A stretch of 64,000 nucleotides of DNA from Halodesulfovibrio aestuarii DSM 17919 = ATCC 29578 (GCF_000384815.1 NZ_ARQF01000021.1:1054001-1118000), one strand, 5' to 3'. Positions 1 through 9,264 are shown, numbered from the stretch's first letter. Program-made: numbers and translations. The notes: a model not told the origin generated them from the sequence alone.

Positions 1-1101
1 GGACTTACCGTAAGCATGCTGTTCCCTTGCACTATGGGAGCAACAGTTATTCCTTTCCCTCGATACGTTCCAAAAGACGTTCTCGATGGAATTCAAAAAT
101 ACAAGCCGACCATCTTCCCGGGTGCGCCGTCTGTATACATTTCACTTATGCAGCAAAAAGGTCTTTCTAAATATGACCTAAGCTGTATCAAGTACTGTAT
201 CTCCGGTTCTTCACCGATGCCGGTTGAACAGATGCACCAATTCAAAAAAATTACCGGTGCCCAGCTGCTTGAAGGTTTCGGCCTTACAGAAGCCTCTCCG
301 GTTACACATTTGAATCCGCTTCTTGGCGTTGCCAAAAACGGATCTATAGGTCTGCCGTTTCCGGATACTGATGCACGCATTGTAGATATGGAAGTAGGCA
401 GTATTCCTCTCCCAACCGGAAAAATAGGTGAACTTATACTCCGTGGCCCTCAGGTCATGATGGGTTACTGGAACCGACCGGATGAAACAGCTTCTACGTT
501 GCGTAACGGCTGGTTGTATACAGGCGATATCGCCACGATGGATGAGGAAGGCTACTTCTATATTGTTGACCGCAAGAAGGACATGATCATCGTAGCCGGA
601 TACAATGTGTACCCGCGCGAAATTGATGAAGTACTCTACGAACATCCAAAAGTTCAAGAAGCGGTAACTGTGGGTGTTCCGCACAAAACCCGTGGTGAAA
701 TTATCAAGGTGTACATTGTGCCTAAGGTGGGCGAAGAATTGACCAAGTCGGAAATTCTTTCTCACTGCCGCGAAAAACTTGCGAACTACAAAGTTCCTAA
801 GCAAGTTGAATTCCGTGACGAACTGCCGAAAACCATTGTCGGTAAAGTTCTGCGTCGTGCTCTTAGAGTTGAAGAAGAAAAAAAACAGGACACCAAAAGA
901 GCTGCAGGCAACAGCCCTGAAAATGCAAGAAAAGCAGCTGCGCCTGTTGCGCCTGTTGCTTCTGATGCATCTGACGAAGCACAGAATACTGTTGTAAAAC
1001 AGCAGGAAGAGATTACCCCGGCTGAAGGAACAGAAGCTATGACGAAAGTCACCACAGACACTGCAGTTGAAGCAACTGCTGAAACAAAAACAGTCCAGTA
1101 A
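1..1101 (+). CDS. Long-chain acyl-CoA ligase (AMP-forming), 5'-truncated
   Basis: C-terminal 366 residues of an adenylate-forming enzyme that activates fatty acids to acyl-CoA through an acyl-AMP intermediate. The reading frame is open from base 1, so the N-terminus lies outside the window. Visible family motifs: GFGLTEASPVTH (adenine-binding region), GYWNRPDET, the YTGDIATMDEEGYFYIVDRKKD hinge region (seen as YTGDIA then DRKKD) and the C-terminal catalytic lysine context PKTIVGKVLRRAL. About 75 residues follow the usual end of the family and are rich in Ala, Glu, Thr and Lys, so they are probably a disordered tail. The next gene starts 2 bases after the stop, so the two are likely cotranscribed. 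The exact substrate chain length cannot be read from the sequence. Confidence 0.93.
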   Translation, partial: GLTVSMLFPCTMGATVIPFPRYVPKDVLDGIQKYKPTIFPGAPSVYISLMQQKGLSKYDLSCIKYCISGSSPMPVEQMHQFKKITGAQLLEGFGLTEASPVTHLNPLLGVAKNGSIGLPFPDTDARIVDMEVGSIPLPTGKIGELILRGPQVMMGYWNRPDETASTLRNGWLYTGDIATMDEEGYFYIVDRKKDMIIVAGYNVYPREIDEVLYEHPKVQEAVTVGVPHKTRGEIIKVYIVPKVGEELTKSEILSHCREKLANYKVPKQVEFRDELPKTIVGKVLRRALRVEEEKKQDTKRAAGNSPENARKAAAPVAPVASDASDEAQNTVVKQQEEITPAEGTEAMTKVTTDTAVEATAETKTVQ

Positions 1102-1103
1102 CT

Positions 1104-1571
1104 ATGAAGTTATTACTACAACGAGTAAAAAACGGCTCTGTCCACATTGCAGGCCAGCCCGTGGCTTCCATAGATAATGGCCTTGTTGTTCTTGTGGGCT
1201 TTGGCGCACAGGATACAGAAGATATGCCATTAAAAACTGTATGGAATACCATGCTGCAAAAGATGATAGGCCTACGCATCTTCTCTGATGAACACGGCAA
1301 AATGAACCTGAGCCTGAAAGACACAGGCAACAGCTTACTCCTTGTTCCTCAGTTTACGTTATATGCAGACTGCAAGCGTGGACGCAGACCATCTTTTACA
1401 TCGGCATGTCCGCCTGCTATCGCTTCAAAGCTGTTTGATACCTTTGCAGAACATTGCAAAGCTGAACTGCCGAACTTAGTCCAGTGCGGCGTTTTCGGTG
1501 CAGATATGGATGTATCACTCACAAACTGGGGGCCTGTTACGATTATGCTCTCATCAGATGACTTTATATAA
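1104..1571 (+). CDS. dtd: D-aminoacyl-tRNA deacylase (Dtd)
   Basis: Cytosolic editing enzyme that removes D-amino acids (and glycine from mischarged tRNA-Ala) from tRNA. At 155 residues it has the normal family length (about 145-150). Both family signatures are present: LLVPQFTLYADCKRGRRPSF in the middle (the SxxxPQFTLY motif) and the C-terminal NWGPVTI (the NxGPVT motif that forms the cross-subunit Gly-cisPro site), preceded by GVFGADMDVSL. It starts 2 bases after the acyl-CoA ligase stop, with no separate promoter visible, and ends just before a strong terminator. It is probably the last gene of that operon. Confidence 0.95.
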   Translation: MKLLLQRVKNGSVHIAGQPVASIDNGLVVLVGFGAQDTEDMPLKTVWNTMLQKMIGLRIFSDEHGKMNLSLKDTGNSLLLVPQFTLYADCKRGRRPSFTSACPPAIASKLFDTFAEHCKAELPNLVQCGVFGADMDVSLTNWGPVTIMLSSDDFI

Positions 1572-1596
1572 CAACACAATAAACGATGTTACGGAA

Positions 1597-1626
1597 GGCT
1601 GAGTACTAATGTACTCAGCCTTTTTA
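1597..1626 (+). terminator. Intrinsic terminator after dtd
   Basis: Perfect 10-bp stem (GGCTGAGTAC / GTACTCAGCC) with a TAAT loop, followed by five T residues. It closes the acyl-CoA ligase-dtd unit. Confidence 0.93.
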
Positions 1627-1917
1627 TTAACACTCAAATATAGAAACACTTATTATCAAGTACACAACACACAATGTACATAAAACGCTTCAACACTCAA
1701 GAGTACATCACTGCATTCAGATAGACTTTACCATTTTTTTTTAAGCAAAGCTTAAATTGCAGTTAGCTTTTTTTTATATTAGAAAAAGCATACGCATCTT
1801 TAGGCAATGGGAAAAAGACCGATATGGTTCATAATGGGGATATCACAAGTACTGCTGCTATTATTTGCCACAGCTCCCGTACTGATTCTACTCCGGCATC
1901 ACAATATCGAGAACAAT

Positions 1918-2262
1918 ATGAATCCAGCTAGCACGTCCAGATTAGGCTCTGCATTAATACTCCTGTACAAGAAAGATCTGACACATGAATTATGCCAGCC
2001 TCTTAAGGAGCATTTTGAAACGCTTATTGCTGTGCAGGACTATCAACATGTTGTGCTGGATTTATCTGAGTTGGGTGCCGTTGACGAATCGGGGTTGCAT
2101 CTGCTTGTGTACTTAAACTCACGAGTACGTGGCCACGGGAAGATTTTACATATCCTGTCTCCACCACGGCACTTTCTTGAACTTTTGCAGAAAAAACAGT
2201 TGTTACGTTTTTTTAATCTTTTTCGGAATGAAGACGATATGCTCTCCAGTCTTCCTCTCTAG
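1918..2262 (+). CDS. STAS-domain protein (anti-sigma-antagonist type)
   Basis: A 114-residue STAS-fold protein. The strand-helix pattern HVVLDLSELGAVDESGLHLLV is typical, and S in DESGLH sits where phosphorylatable serines sit in SpoIIAA-like proteins. The ATG at 1918 is preferred because it gives a single STAS domain of normal length. The frame is open up to an ATG at 1807, which would add a hydrophobic 37-residue stretch unlike the family. Ribosome binding sites are weak at both. The stop overlaps a GTG of the next frame (TAGTG at 2260), and STAS-FapA-MotA-MotB form one tightly packed unit, so a role linked to motility or to regulation of that operon is inferred. Confidence 0.75.
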   Translation: MNPASTSRLGSALILLYKKDLTHELCQPLKEHFETLIAVQDYQHVVLDLSELGAVDESGLHLLVYLNSRVRGHGKILHILSPPRHFLELLQKKQLLRFFNLFRNEDDMLSSLPL

Positions 2263-2276
2263 TGGGATGCTTTCGT

Positions 2277-3389
2277 ATGACATATTATTTGCGCCACTAC
2301 TTCGACCCCTTTTTCAATCACACAAAGCTCTCACCAGCTGCCGTATCGCACGGTCGTGTTGATCACCACTGCCTTGGATACGTGCAAAATATTATTGCCG
2401 GCCAAATCCTTGCTGAACTTGTGCCGGCACCGGAAGACACAGAATTCCTTGATCCACAATTTATCTTAGATTCACCCGTACTCCCGGCAGGCCCCAATAC
2501 GATTGTGAATCCAGAAAACAGTCACCAGCTCCTTGCTACAAAAAACGGATACGTTTTTTACCATGAAGACCTTATCTCGGTAAAAAAACTGTTGAATATT
2601 CATGGTGACGTGAACTTCAGCACCGGAAACGTTATTTACGTAAACGACCTATGCGTCCATGGTACGGTTCGCACAGGTTTTGAGCTGCTTGCACGTAATA
2701 TTCTGGTAAAAGATATTGTGGAAGGTGCAACAATTCGTGCATTGGACGCGTTCACCGCACAAAGCGGGATCAAGGGAGCCAAATCTTGTGTCATAGATGC
2801 TGGTAGTAATATTCGTGCCGCTTTTTGCGAAAATTGCGACCTACAGGCTGGCAATGACATCTATATTGAAGGATCCTCCCTTCATACTCAAATGTCACTC
2901 AATGGAACACTTATCGTCAAAGAGAGACTACAAGGCGGTAAGATCTATGCCAACAACATGGTATATGTTGGTGAACAGCTTGGTGGAGGTATCAATACCC
3001 CCACATCTATCATTATGGGCTATCCCCCTGCTCTAATGAAAAAGCTGGAAGGCATTGAGGATAAAATTACGGCTGTAGACGAAAACATTAAGCAGTTGCT
3101 GAAAACCAGTGCAAAAAGTGATCTCCACCGTGCTGAGAACCGGGCTAATCTTGAGTTTGAAGAAAAACGAATGGGATCACTTCGCAGAGAACAACGGCGT
3201 ATTATGAAATTAATGAAAAAAAACGCAAACTCAGAACTTTGCCGTGTCATTGTACCAGGCACAATCCGTCCGGGTGTAGAAATAAGTATCGGCGGATATT
3301 ACACAAAAATTAACGATTATCTGGAAAATGTAGCTGTCAGTTTACAAGACGGCGAATTACGCTTCAACTCCCCAGCAATTAAGAAGTAA
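2277..3389 (+). CDS. FapA/DUF342 family protein
   Basis: Product of 370 residues matching the FapA (formerly DUF342) family. It has an N-terminal globular region, then a right-handed beta-helix built of repeats such as DVNFSTGNVIYVNDLCVHGTV and IYANNMVYVGEQLGGG (about residues 100-235), then a charged helical coiled-coil stretch (about 245-320) and a short C-terminal beta region. The ATG at 2277 is preferred over a GTG at 2262 that overlaps the STAS stop, because GTGGGA lies about ten bases upstream. FapA proteins are often linked to polar flagella and sensory output, and their exact function is unsettled. The motA start follows 7 bases after the stop. Confidence 0.85.
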   Translation: MTYYLRHYFDPFFNHTKLSPAAVSHGRVDHHCLGYVQNIIAGQILAELVPAPEDTEFLDPQFILDSPVLPAGPNTIVNPENSHQLLATKNGYVFYHEDLISVKKLLNIHGDVNFSTGNVIYVNDLCVHGTVRTGFELLARNILVKDIVEGATIRALDAFTAQSGIKGAKSCVIDAGSNIRAAFCENCDLQAGNDIYIEGSSLHTQMSLNGTLIVKERLQGGKIYANNMVYVGEQLGGGINTPTSIIMGYPPALMKKLEGIEDKITAVDENIKQLLKTSAKSDLHRAENRANLEFEEKRMGSLRREQRRIMKLMKKNANSELCRVIVPGTIRPGVEISIGGYYTKINDYLENVAVSLQDGELRFNSPAIKK

Positions 3390-3396
3390 CTACCTC

Positions 3397-4149
3397 ATGG
3401 ATATAGCAACGCTTATTGGCCTGTTTGGCTCATTAGCACTTATCATCGGTGCTATTGCTGTCGGCGGAAGTCCCGCAGGGTTCATTGATATGCCTTCGAT
3501 TCTCGTTGTATTCGGTGGCACGATTGCTGTAGCTTTCATTATGTTCCCGCTTGGCACAGTACTGGGCTCAATGAAAGTCGGCATGAAGGCTTTTTTCTCC
3601 AAGCCGCCAGACCCACTGGACTCTATCGACATTGTTATCAACCTTGCAGATCGTGCACGCAAGGAAAGCCTTGTTGCGCTTGAAAAAGTCAGTATTGAAA
3701 ACGAATTTTTAAAACGCGGTGTTCTCCTTGTTGCGGACGGCACAGAGGAATCTCTCATCCGTTCCGTCATGGAAATTGACGTTGAAATAATGAAAAAGCG
3801 TCACCGCACCGGTCAGGAAGTATTTAAAGGGATGGGCAACATGGCTCCGGCATTCGGCATGATCGGTACGCTTATCGGTCTGGTACGAATGCTTCAGGCT
3901 CTTGATGACCCTTCTGCCATTGGCCCTGCAATGGCGGTTGCACTGCTCACCACCTTCTATGGTGCTATTCTGGCTAACTGCATCTTCCTGCCGCTCGCAA
4001 AAAAACTGGAAGAACGTTCTAACGAAGAAGCCACAAACATGGAGCTCATGACCGAAGGCGTACTTTCAATTTTAAACGGCGAACATCCGAATATCGTAAG
4101 AGAGAAATTAAACTCATTCCTCCCGCCGTCAAAACGTCAGGAACGATAG
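3397..4149 (+). CDS. motA: Flagellar motor stator protein MotA/PomA
   Basis: Inner-membrane stator subunit of 250 residues that, with MotB, conducts ions and drives flagellar rotation. The N-terminus has two hydrophobic segments (about 5-25 and 32-52). A cytoplasmic loop with the charged stretches that contact FliG follows (RKESLVALEK; EIMKKRHRTGQ), and then GNMAPAFGMIGTLIGLVRML and AVALLTTFYGAILAN mark the third and fourth transmembrane helices. The extended N-terminus (MDIATLIGLFGSLALIIGA) and overall length are closer to PomA-type than to enterobacterial MotA (about 295 residues). It lies between the FapA-like gene and motB, 1 base from motB. Confidence 0.95.
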   Translation: MDIATLIGLFGSLALIIGAIAVGGSPAGFIDMPSILVVFGGTIAVAFIMFPLGTVLGSMKVGMKAFFSKPPDPLDSIDIVINLADRARKESLVALEKVSIENEFLKRGVLLVADGTEESLIRSVMEIDVEIMKKRHRTGQEVFKGMGNMAPAFGMIGTLIGLVRMLQALDDPSAIGPAMAVALLTTFYGAILANCIFLPLAKKLEERSNEEATNMELMTEGVLSILNGEHPNIVREKLNSFLPPSKRQER

Positions 4150-4150
4150 T

Positions 4151-4891
4151 ATGGCTGACCCTCGAAAGCGCGGTGGGGATGAACCACCAGTTGAAGAAGG
4201 GCTGCCGCTTTGGATGGCAACCTTTGCAGATCTGGTAACACTGCTTCTCTGCTTCTTCGTTCTTCTGCTCTCGTTTGCCCAGCAGGATGCCAACAAGTTT
4301 AAAACACTTGCAGGCTCCGTCAAAGATGCATTCGGCATTCAGGTCAAACGTAAAACGGCAAATTTTGCAGCATTTTCACCCTCAAAATTTGAACGCTCCG
4401 ACGTAAAGCTGAAGGAAGAAGACCAAATGATTCTGGGCATGTTACTCGAAATTAAGAGCTACATGCTTGAAGACCCGTCCTTACAAAAAGTTGCAACTGT
4501 GACGGCGGACAATAAGGGACTTATTCTCCGCATTCCGGTAACAAACTTTTTTGCTCCCGGTTCTGCAACACTGAAAACAGGCAGTGAAAAACTGCTGGAC
4601 GGCGCCATCAATATACTAAAACAGCACACCGTTAACATGGTAGTACGTGGGCATACAGCCAATACAATTGAAAAAACAGAAGCATACCCTACAAACTGGG
4701 AACTTTCATCCGCCCGTGCTGCTGCGTTACTGCGTGCAATTATGTCTCGTTCCAAGATTCCGGCATCACGACTTAAAGCTGTCGGCTACGCAGATTCACG
4801 TCCGTTATTGCCAAACACGACAGAAGAGAACCGAAAGCTTAATGACAGGATGGAATTTTATATTCATCGTCCTGAAGACAAGAGCTGGTAA
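4151..4891 (+). CDS. motB: Flagellar motor stator protein MotB/PomB
   Basis: Stator partner of MotA, 246 residues. A short basic and acidic cytoplasmic N-terminus is followed by one membrane helix with the ion-binding aspartate (Asp27 in PLWMATFADLVTLLLCFFVLL). The C-terminal half (about 115-240) is an OmpA-like peptidoglycan-binding domain with VVRGHTANT, NWELSSARAAALLR and GYADSRPL. The start is 1 base after the motA stop, so translation is coupled. The sequence alone does not decide whether sodium or protons are used. An intrinsic terminator lies about 60 bases downstream. Confidence 0.95.
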   Translation: MADPRKRGGDEPPVEEGLPLWMATFADLVTLLLCFFVLLLSFAQQDANKFKTLAGSVKDAFGIQVKRKTANFAAFSPSKFERSDVKLKEEDQMILGMLLEIKSYMLEDPSLQKVATVTADNKGLILRIPVTNFFAPGSATLKTGSEKLLDGAINILKQHTVNMVVRGHTANTIEKTEAYPTNWELSSARAAALLRAIMSRSKIPASRLKAVGYADSRPLLPNTTEENRKLNDRMEFYIHRPEDKSW

Positions 4892-4948
4892 CAACAATGC
4901 GGGCGACCTGATTCGACTTGCGGTACGTTCCGAACTATACATTTGAAA

Positions 4949-4980
4949 GGGTGACTTCAACATGAAGCCGCCCTTTTTTT
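4949..4980 (+). terminator. Intrinsic terminator after motB
   Basis: Stem GGGTGACTTCA / TGAAGCCGCCC with one wobble and one mismatch and a short loop, followed by a run of seven T. It ends the STAS-fapA-motAB unit. Confidence 0.8.
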
Positions 4981-5112
4981 ATGACTCGATATTCATTCTG
5001 CACTAAGAAATTTTGAAAAAGAAAAGCACGCTCTCATGAGCCTGAAGTTGCCTGCGGCATTTTTTTCCCACAACATTACAACTCAACATATCGACTTCAT
5101 TATATTTTTTTA

Positions 5113-5128
5113 TGGAACGCTTCTTGCT
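5113..5128 (+). promoter_or_regulatory. Sigma-54 promoter of fliK
   Basis: TGGAACGCTTCTTGCT matches the sigma-54 consensus TGGCACG-N4-TTGCW with one change. GG (5114-5115) and GC (5126-5127) are separated by exactly 10 bases. The predicted transcript start (about 5139) lies just before the AAGGAG ribosome binding site of the gene at 5153. Confidence 0.8.
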
Positions 5129-5152
5129 TTCATCTCGACAAGGAGTCTCATT

Positions 5153-6769
5153 ATGCACATTTCGCCTACTGCATACTTAAAAAAACAAGCTAGTAGTATC
5201 ACGACAAACAGTTCCACTGGAACTGGCTTCAATGCTATCTTTGAATCCATTCAAAAAAATAGCGAGAAAAGTCATGCCGAGTGCAAGCAAGCCACAAAAA
5301 AGGCAATGCAGTCGGTTCATAAAAATCTCAGCTCGCTTAAAAAACTTTCCATCAGCTCGGATGATTTTAGCGACATTGAAAAAAAGCTGGAAAAAGCCGG
5401 AGTTCAAAAAGAGACGCTTAAGCGTTTACAGGAACAAGCTGAGAACAGCTCCCTAACCTGGGACAACCTCATCGGCATTCTTGAGCAAACAGCTCAGTTT
5501 GACGTAACACCTGAGGCGATCTCTCTTTCTCCTGATGAGCAAAACCAAATTTCCTCATTCTTGCAGCAAATCGGAATTGATCCTGCAAAGTCACATGACA
5601 TTCTTGCAGACCTTCAGTCCGGCGATACTGAGAAAGCTTGGAACAGCATCACTGACCTCTTAAAGAATGCCGATGCAACGACAGAGCTTTCCATTACACA
5701 GGAAGAATTACTTGCCCTCGGCAAGGGGCTTCAACTTGACAGCAATACGCTTGCCAAGCTCAAAGCTATGATCACAGATGCTGACAGCACAATGGACAGT
5801 ACAGATCTTAAACAGCTTGCTGCCCTTCTCGACTCTTCCGTAGAAGCACAAAACACATCGGGCGGGGATTTATTAAAAGAGATTAAGCAGCAGCTTAACC
5901 CTCTGATTGCAAAAGCTATTCAGGGCAATGAAGTGTCTTCAGCGGACATGCATGCTTCGACTGAAGAGAACGCCACACAAATTTTACGTACCGATCAGGC
6001 AACCGAAAAAGGCCTTGGCTTTATGTCGAGTGTTAACAGTAAAGAAGGTACAACGCAGACTCAGTCTGCAACAAATATTGCTGAAGAACAAAACGGACAG
6101 AACACTACAACGGCAGCTGCAGTGGCAAGCACTGACGGAACAGATACAAATGATTCTGATGCAGGTTCCTTACCGAATAATACCCAGAGTGGTTCTGGTA
6201 ACTCGTGGATGAACTTCTTGAATAATGTTGCAGTAGCGGACACCTCTTCATTAGGACAGTCCACCACCGCAACAATGACGGATTTCCTGAACCAGAATGC
6301 TTCGCTGAAACAGACTAGCACAACAATTCTGGATCAGATCCAGAGCGGTGTGTTCAAGTCTCTGCGCAGCGGTATCAGTCAACTGTCTTTAAAACTTGAT
6401 GCTGCCGATCTTGGCCCTGTAAACGTCTTGGTTTCCACCAAAAGCGGTGAAGTAGCTGCGAGCATCCGTACTGAAAATCCTGAAGCTGCAAAGGCACTAC
6501 AGGAAAACATGCATGTTCTTCGCGCTTCTCTGGAAGCACAGGGTCTGAAAGTTGAGAAACTGGATGTGCAGACCGGCCCTGATAACCATCTTAATGATCA
6601 GGGATGGAATGACGCCGAGCAGCATAACGCACAGCAGGAAGCACAGCAACGCTTCCTGGCAAAACAGCACTTCCGTCAACTTAAAGATACAAAACAAGAT
6701 CTCATTAACGGAACGGCACTCCCGCAACAATCAGCCAGCTTGCAAAGCGGATTAAATCTTGTTGCATAG
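5153..6769 (+). CDS. fliK: Flagellar hook-length control protein FliK
   Basis: Product of 538 residues. The C-terminal part (about 400-500) is the Flg_hook domain, with LKLDAADLGPVNVLVSTKSG and NMHVLRASLEAQGLKVEKLDVQ, which in FliK switches the export gate from hook to filament substrates. The long N-terminal part is Gln/Ser/Thr/Asp rich and acts as the ruler region in the family. The ATG at 5153 is chosen over an upstream in-frame ATG at 5036 because AAGGAG precedes it at good spacing and a sigma-54 promoter lies between the two. FliK normally belongs to the hook gene class. Here it stands alone between motB and the flagellins and ends at a strong terminator. Confidence 0.88.
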   Translation: MHISPTAYLKKQASSITTNSSTGTGFNAIFESIQKNSEKSHAECKQATKKAMQSVHKNLSSLKKLSISSDDFSDIEKKLEKAGVQKETLKRLQEQAENSSLTWDNLIGILEQTAQFDVTPEAISLSPDEQNQISSFLQQIGIDPAKSHDILADLQSGDTEKAWNSITDLLKNADATTELSITQEELLALGKGLQLDSNTLAKLKAMITDADSTMDSTDLKQLAALLDSSVEAQNTSGGDLLKEIKQQLNPLIAKAIQGNEVSSADMHASTEENATQILRTDQATEKGLGFMSSVNSKEGTTQTQSATNIAEEQNGQNTTTAAAVASTDGTDTNDSDAGSLPNNTQSGSGNSWMNFLNNVAVADTSSLGQSTTATMTDFLNQNASLKQTSTTILDQIQSGVFKSLRSGISQLSLKLDAADLGPVNVLVSTKSGEVAASIRTENPEAAKALQENMHVLRASLEAQGLKVEKLDVQTGPDNHLNDQGWNDAEQHNAQQEAQQRFLAKQHFRQLKDTKQDLINGTALPQQSASLQSGLNLVA

Positions 6770-6782
6770 CATAGACGAAATT

Positions 6783-6818
6783 AAAAACGGCAGACTGCAA
6801 AGTCTGCCGTTTTTTTTA
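6783..6818 (+). terminator. Intrinsic terminator after fliK
   Basis: Perfect stem AAAACGGCAGACT / AGTCTGCCGTTTT around a GCAA loop, followed by an eight-base T run. Confidence 0.93.
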
Positions 6819-6971
6819 TTTACTATCACAGCGTTAGCCCCCCAGAAACGCATATCCTATAAAGCTCTCCTTTCTGCCCGCCGTCACCTGTTCTATCTGT
6901 AGCCACTAACATTCACTATACTCACTCAGAACATCATTCCGGCTACATCAAGCACTGAACAGACAACGTTT

Positions 6972-6984
6972 GGCAAAGATTGCC
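6972..6984. promoter_or_regulatory. Inverted repeat upstream of the flagellin sigma-54 promoter
   Basis: GGCAA-AGA-TTGCC is centred about 210 bases before the predicted flagellin transcript start. The distance suits an enhancer-binding protein site, but only one copy is seen, so this is tentative. Apart from this, the fliK terminator and the promoter at 7163, nothing else was recognised in 6819-7214. Confidence 0.3.
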
Positions 6985-7162
6985 TAAAAATAAGCTGACA
7001 ACTTCTAAACACCTACCACCCTGCAAATCCTGCCCGCCTCATTATAATCTATGCATACCACGCACTCATTATAAGGAAAAAATGACCTGAATTCTTTATC
7101 AAGAATGGCTTAATCTTCCTTCACAAAACATTAAAATACTGTTTTCATTAATCTTTCTAAAG

Positions 7163-7180
7163 TTGGCACCGCCATTGCTT
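7163..7180 (+). promoter_or_regulatory. Sigma-54 promoter of the first flagellin
   Basis: TTGGCACCGCCATTGCTT is a near-perfect -24/-12 element. GG (7165-7166) and GC (7177-7178) are 10 bases apart, with the full TGGCAC and TTGCT boxes. The predicted start is about 7190, giving a leader of about 25 bases that contains GGAGG. Confidence 0.92.
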
Positions 7181-7214
7181 TATACATAGCAGTAAAACAT
7201 GGAGGTTATACAAT

Positions 7215-9236
7215 ATGTCTTTAGTTATTAATCACAATATGATGGCAATGAACGCAACCCGCAACCTGAACGAATCTTACGGTAAACTCGCAACATCTAC
7301 CCGTAGACTCTCTTCAGGTCTTCGCGTTGGCACCGCAGCTGATGATGCTGCCGGCCTCGCAATGCGTGAACTTATGCGTGCAGATATTAAAACCCTTGGT
7401 CAGGGTCTGCGTAACGCAAACGACGGTATTTCAATGATCCAGACTGCAGACGGCGCTCTCGGCGTTATCGATGCTAAGCTCATCCGTATGAAAGAGCTTG
7501 CAGAACAGGCATCAACCGATACATACACTGATGTACAGCGTAAGATGATAGATCAGGAATACCAGCTCATGGCTAAAGAAATCACCCGTATCGCAGAAGA
7601 TACTGATTTCAACAGCAGAAAATTACTCGCCGGCACTGGTCTTCCTATTTATAATCAGGAAAGTCAGGCTGTCGACACAGCCCCTTCTATAATCAACCGC
7701 GGTGATGTTGAAGGAAACGTTGAGACTTGGGAAGCATCAAATAACGGTATTACGACTAACAGCGTAGTTTCAACTGCAGCTACAGGTACTACCTATTCTG
7801 TATCCGGAGATATCGAATCATACGGTAACGCCGCAGGTTCCGCTGGTGCTGTCACCTTTACTCAAACAAATAGAAGCGGATTAGCGATTGCCAACGCAGT
7901 AACATTAGCAACAGACCCTACTGCTGACACAAACGCAATTACGCACAACACTGTTACAGGTGCAATAGCTACAACAGCTGGTGCAGCTACTATTGCATCA
8001 AGCATTCCTGCTTTCACCTATGGCTCCGCTACAAACCAAATTACATCATACACGGTGGAATCTCTTACTCCACCTGCCACGACATGGACTGATATAACAC
8101 CAGCTCCGGCCGGTAATGTGAGCACTGCAGCTGGTGACAGTCTCCGCATTACCGCAACTCTTGCAGATGGCAGCACCGTTCGTGACACCATTACAAATGT
8201 TACCGGCGGCGTGCTTAGAGCTACCGATAACAATAACGGTACGGTTACATTAGACTCAACAACTGGTTCCTCAACCCAGTTTAGCGTTCAAAGTGAAATT
8301 ATTGGCACGAAAACATTCAATTTCACAACAAAAACAGGAACTCAGGTTTCTAACACAGTAACCACCGGTTACGATGACCCTACGACACCTGCTAATGAAA
8401 ACATTACTTCTTCAACATTCACTCATAACACCAAAAGCGGTGAGATTGAACTTGAAAAAGAAGCTACAATTGAATCTACGGCTTCTGCAACCTTTGGTGA
8501 TGTTAACAACATTCCTGAATCAATTAAAGTTGAAGTATTTGATGAAGCTACAAAGAGTTGGGTTGAACAGCCTCTTGTTCAGGGTGCCAACTACAAATCA
8601 TTAGATATTGACCCTAGTGTTAAATCATTCCGTGTTACTACCGACTACGGTGATGGTAAAAAGACCAGAGACACCATCTCTAACAACACTAATGGTACCT
8701 TCACCATTAAAGAGCAGACCGACCCTGCCACCAACTTGGCAAACGGTGTAGGCTTTGAACTGGTTCAGACTACCGGCGGTGAGGCATCTTCAACACAGCT
8801 TGACGTTAAATCTGATGACCTTGTTGTAGTTAATATTCACTTCGGCTCCGGTAATACTGATGCCGACAGCTACGACACCGCTATCAATCAGGTAACTGCA
8901 AAAGCACTTGGTGTTGGTAATGATGCCGGAGATTCCGTAGCCACTAGAGACGAAGCCAAACAAGCTCTTGAGAATCTTACAGAAGCTATCCGCAGAAAAG
9001 ACGAAGTTCGTGCAGAAATTGGTTCTACCCAGAACCGCCTCTCTGCAACAATCGAAAACGTGTCTATTCAGCAAGAAAACCTGCAGGCTTCTGAGTCCCG
9101 TATCTCTGACGTGGACGTAGCTACTGAAATGACTGAATTCAACAAAACTCAGATCATGACTAACGCTGCTGTATCCATGCTTGCACAGGCTAACTCCCTG
9201 CCGCAGATGGCTCAGAAACTCATCGACGGACGCTAG
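7215..9236 (+). CDS. Flagellin (large, 673 residues)
   Basis: Filament subunit. The N-terminal D0/D1 region (about 1-140) has the classic LSSGLRVGTAADDAAGLAMRE and GLRNANDGISMIQTADGAL. The C-terminal D1/D0 region (about 585-673) has RAEIGSTQNRL, ISDVDVATEMTEF and QANSLPQMAQKLI. Between them is an unusually long central region of about 440 residues, rich in Thr, Asn, Ser and Ala, presumably surface-exposed and variable. Many flagellins are 280-500 residues. The start is preceded by GGAGG in a leader (GGAGGTTATACAATATG) that is repeated almost exactly before the second flagellin. The sigma-54 promoter is at 7163. Confidence 0.96.
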   Translation: MSLVINHNMMAMNATRNLNESYGKLATSTRRLSSGLRVGTAADDAAGLAMRELMRADIKTLGQGLRNANDGISMIQTADGALGVIDAKLIRMKELAEQASTDTYTDVQRKMIDQEYQLMAKEITRIAEDTDFNSRKLLAGTGLPIYNQESQAVDTAPSIINRGDVEGNVETWEASNNGITTNSVVSTAATGTTYSVSGDIESYGNAAGSAGAVTFTQTNRSGLAIANAVTLATDPTADTNAITHNTVTGAIATTAGAATIASSIPAFTYGSATNQITSYTVESLTPPATTWTDITPAPAGNVSTAAGDSLRITATLADGSTVRDTITNVTGGVLRATDNNNGTVTLDSTTGSSTQFSVQSEIIGTKTFNFTTKTGTQVSNTVTTGYDDPTTPANENITSSTFTHNTKSGEIELEKEATIESTASATFGDVNNIPESIKVEVFDEATKSWVEQPLVQGANYKSLDIDPSVKSFRVTTDYGDGKKTRDTISNNTNGTFTIKEQTDPATNLANGVGFELVQTTGGEASSTQLDVKSDDLVVVNIHFGSGNTDADSYDTAINQVTAKALGVGNDAGDSVATRDEAKQALENLTEAIRRKDEVRAEIGSTQNRLSATIENVSIQQENLQASESRISDVDVATEMTEFNKTQIMTNAAVSMLAQANSLPQMAQKLIDGR

Positions 9237-9264
9237 AATCAACTGTCCCCCTAGAACACATAAA

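Noticed and set aside
211-804. 197-codon minus-strand frame
   Set aside because: It is antisense to the acyl-CoA ligase, whose motifs are unmistakable.
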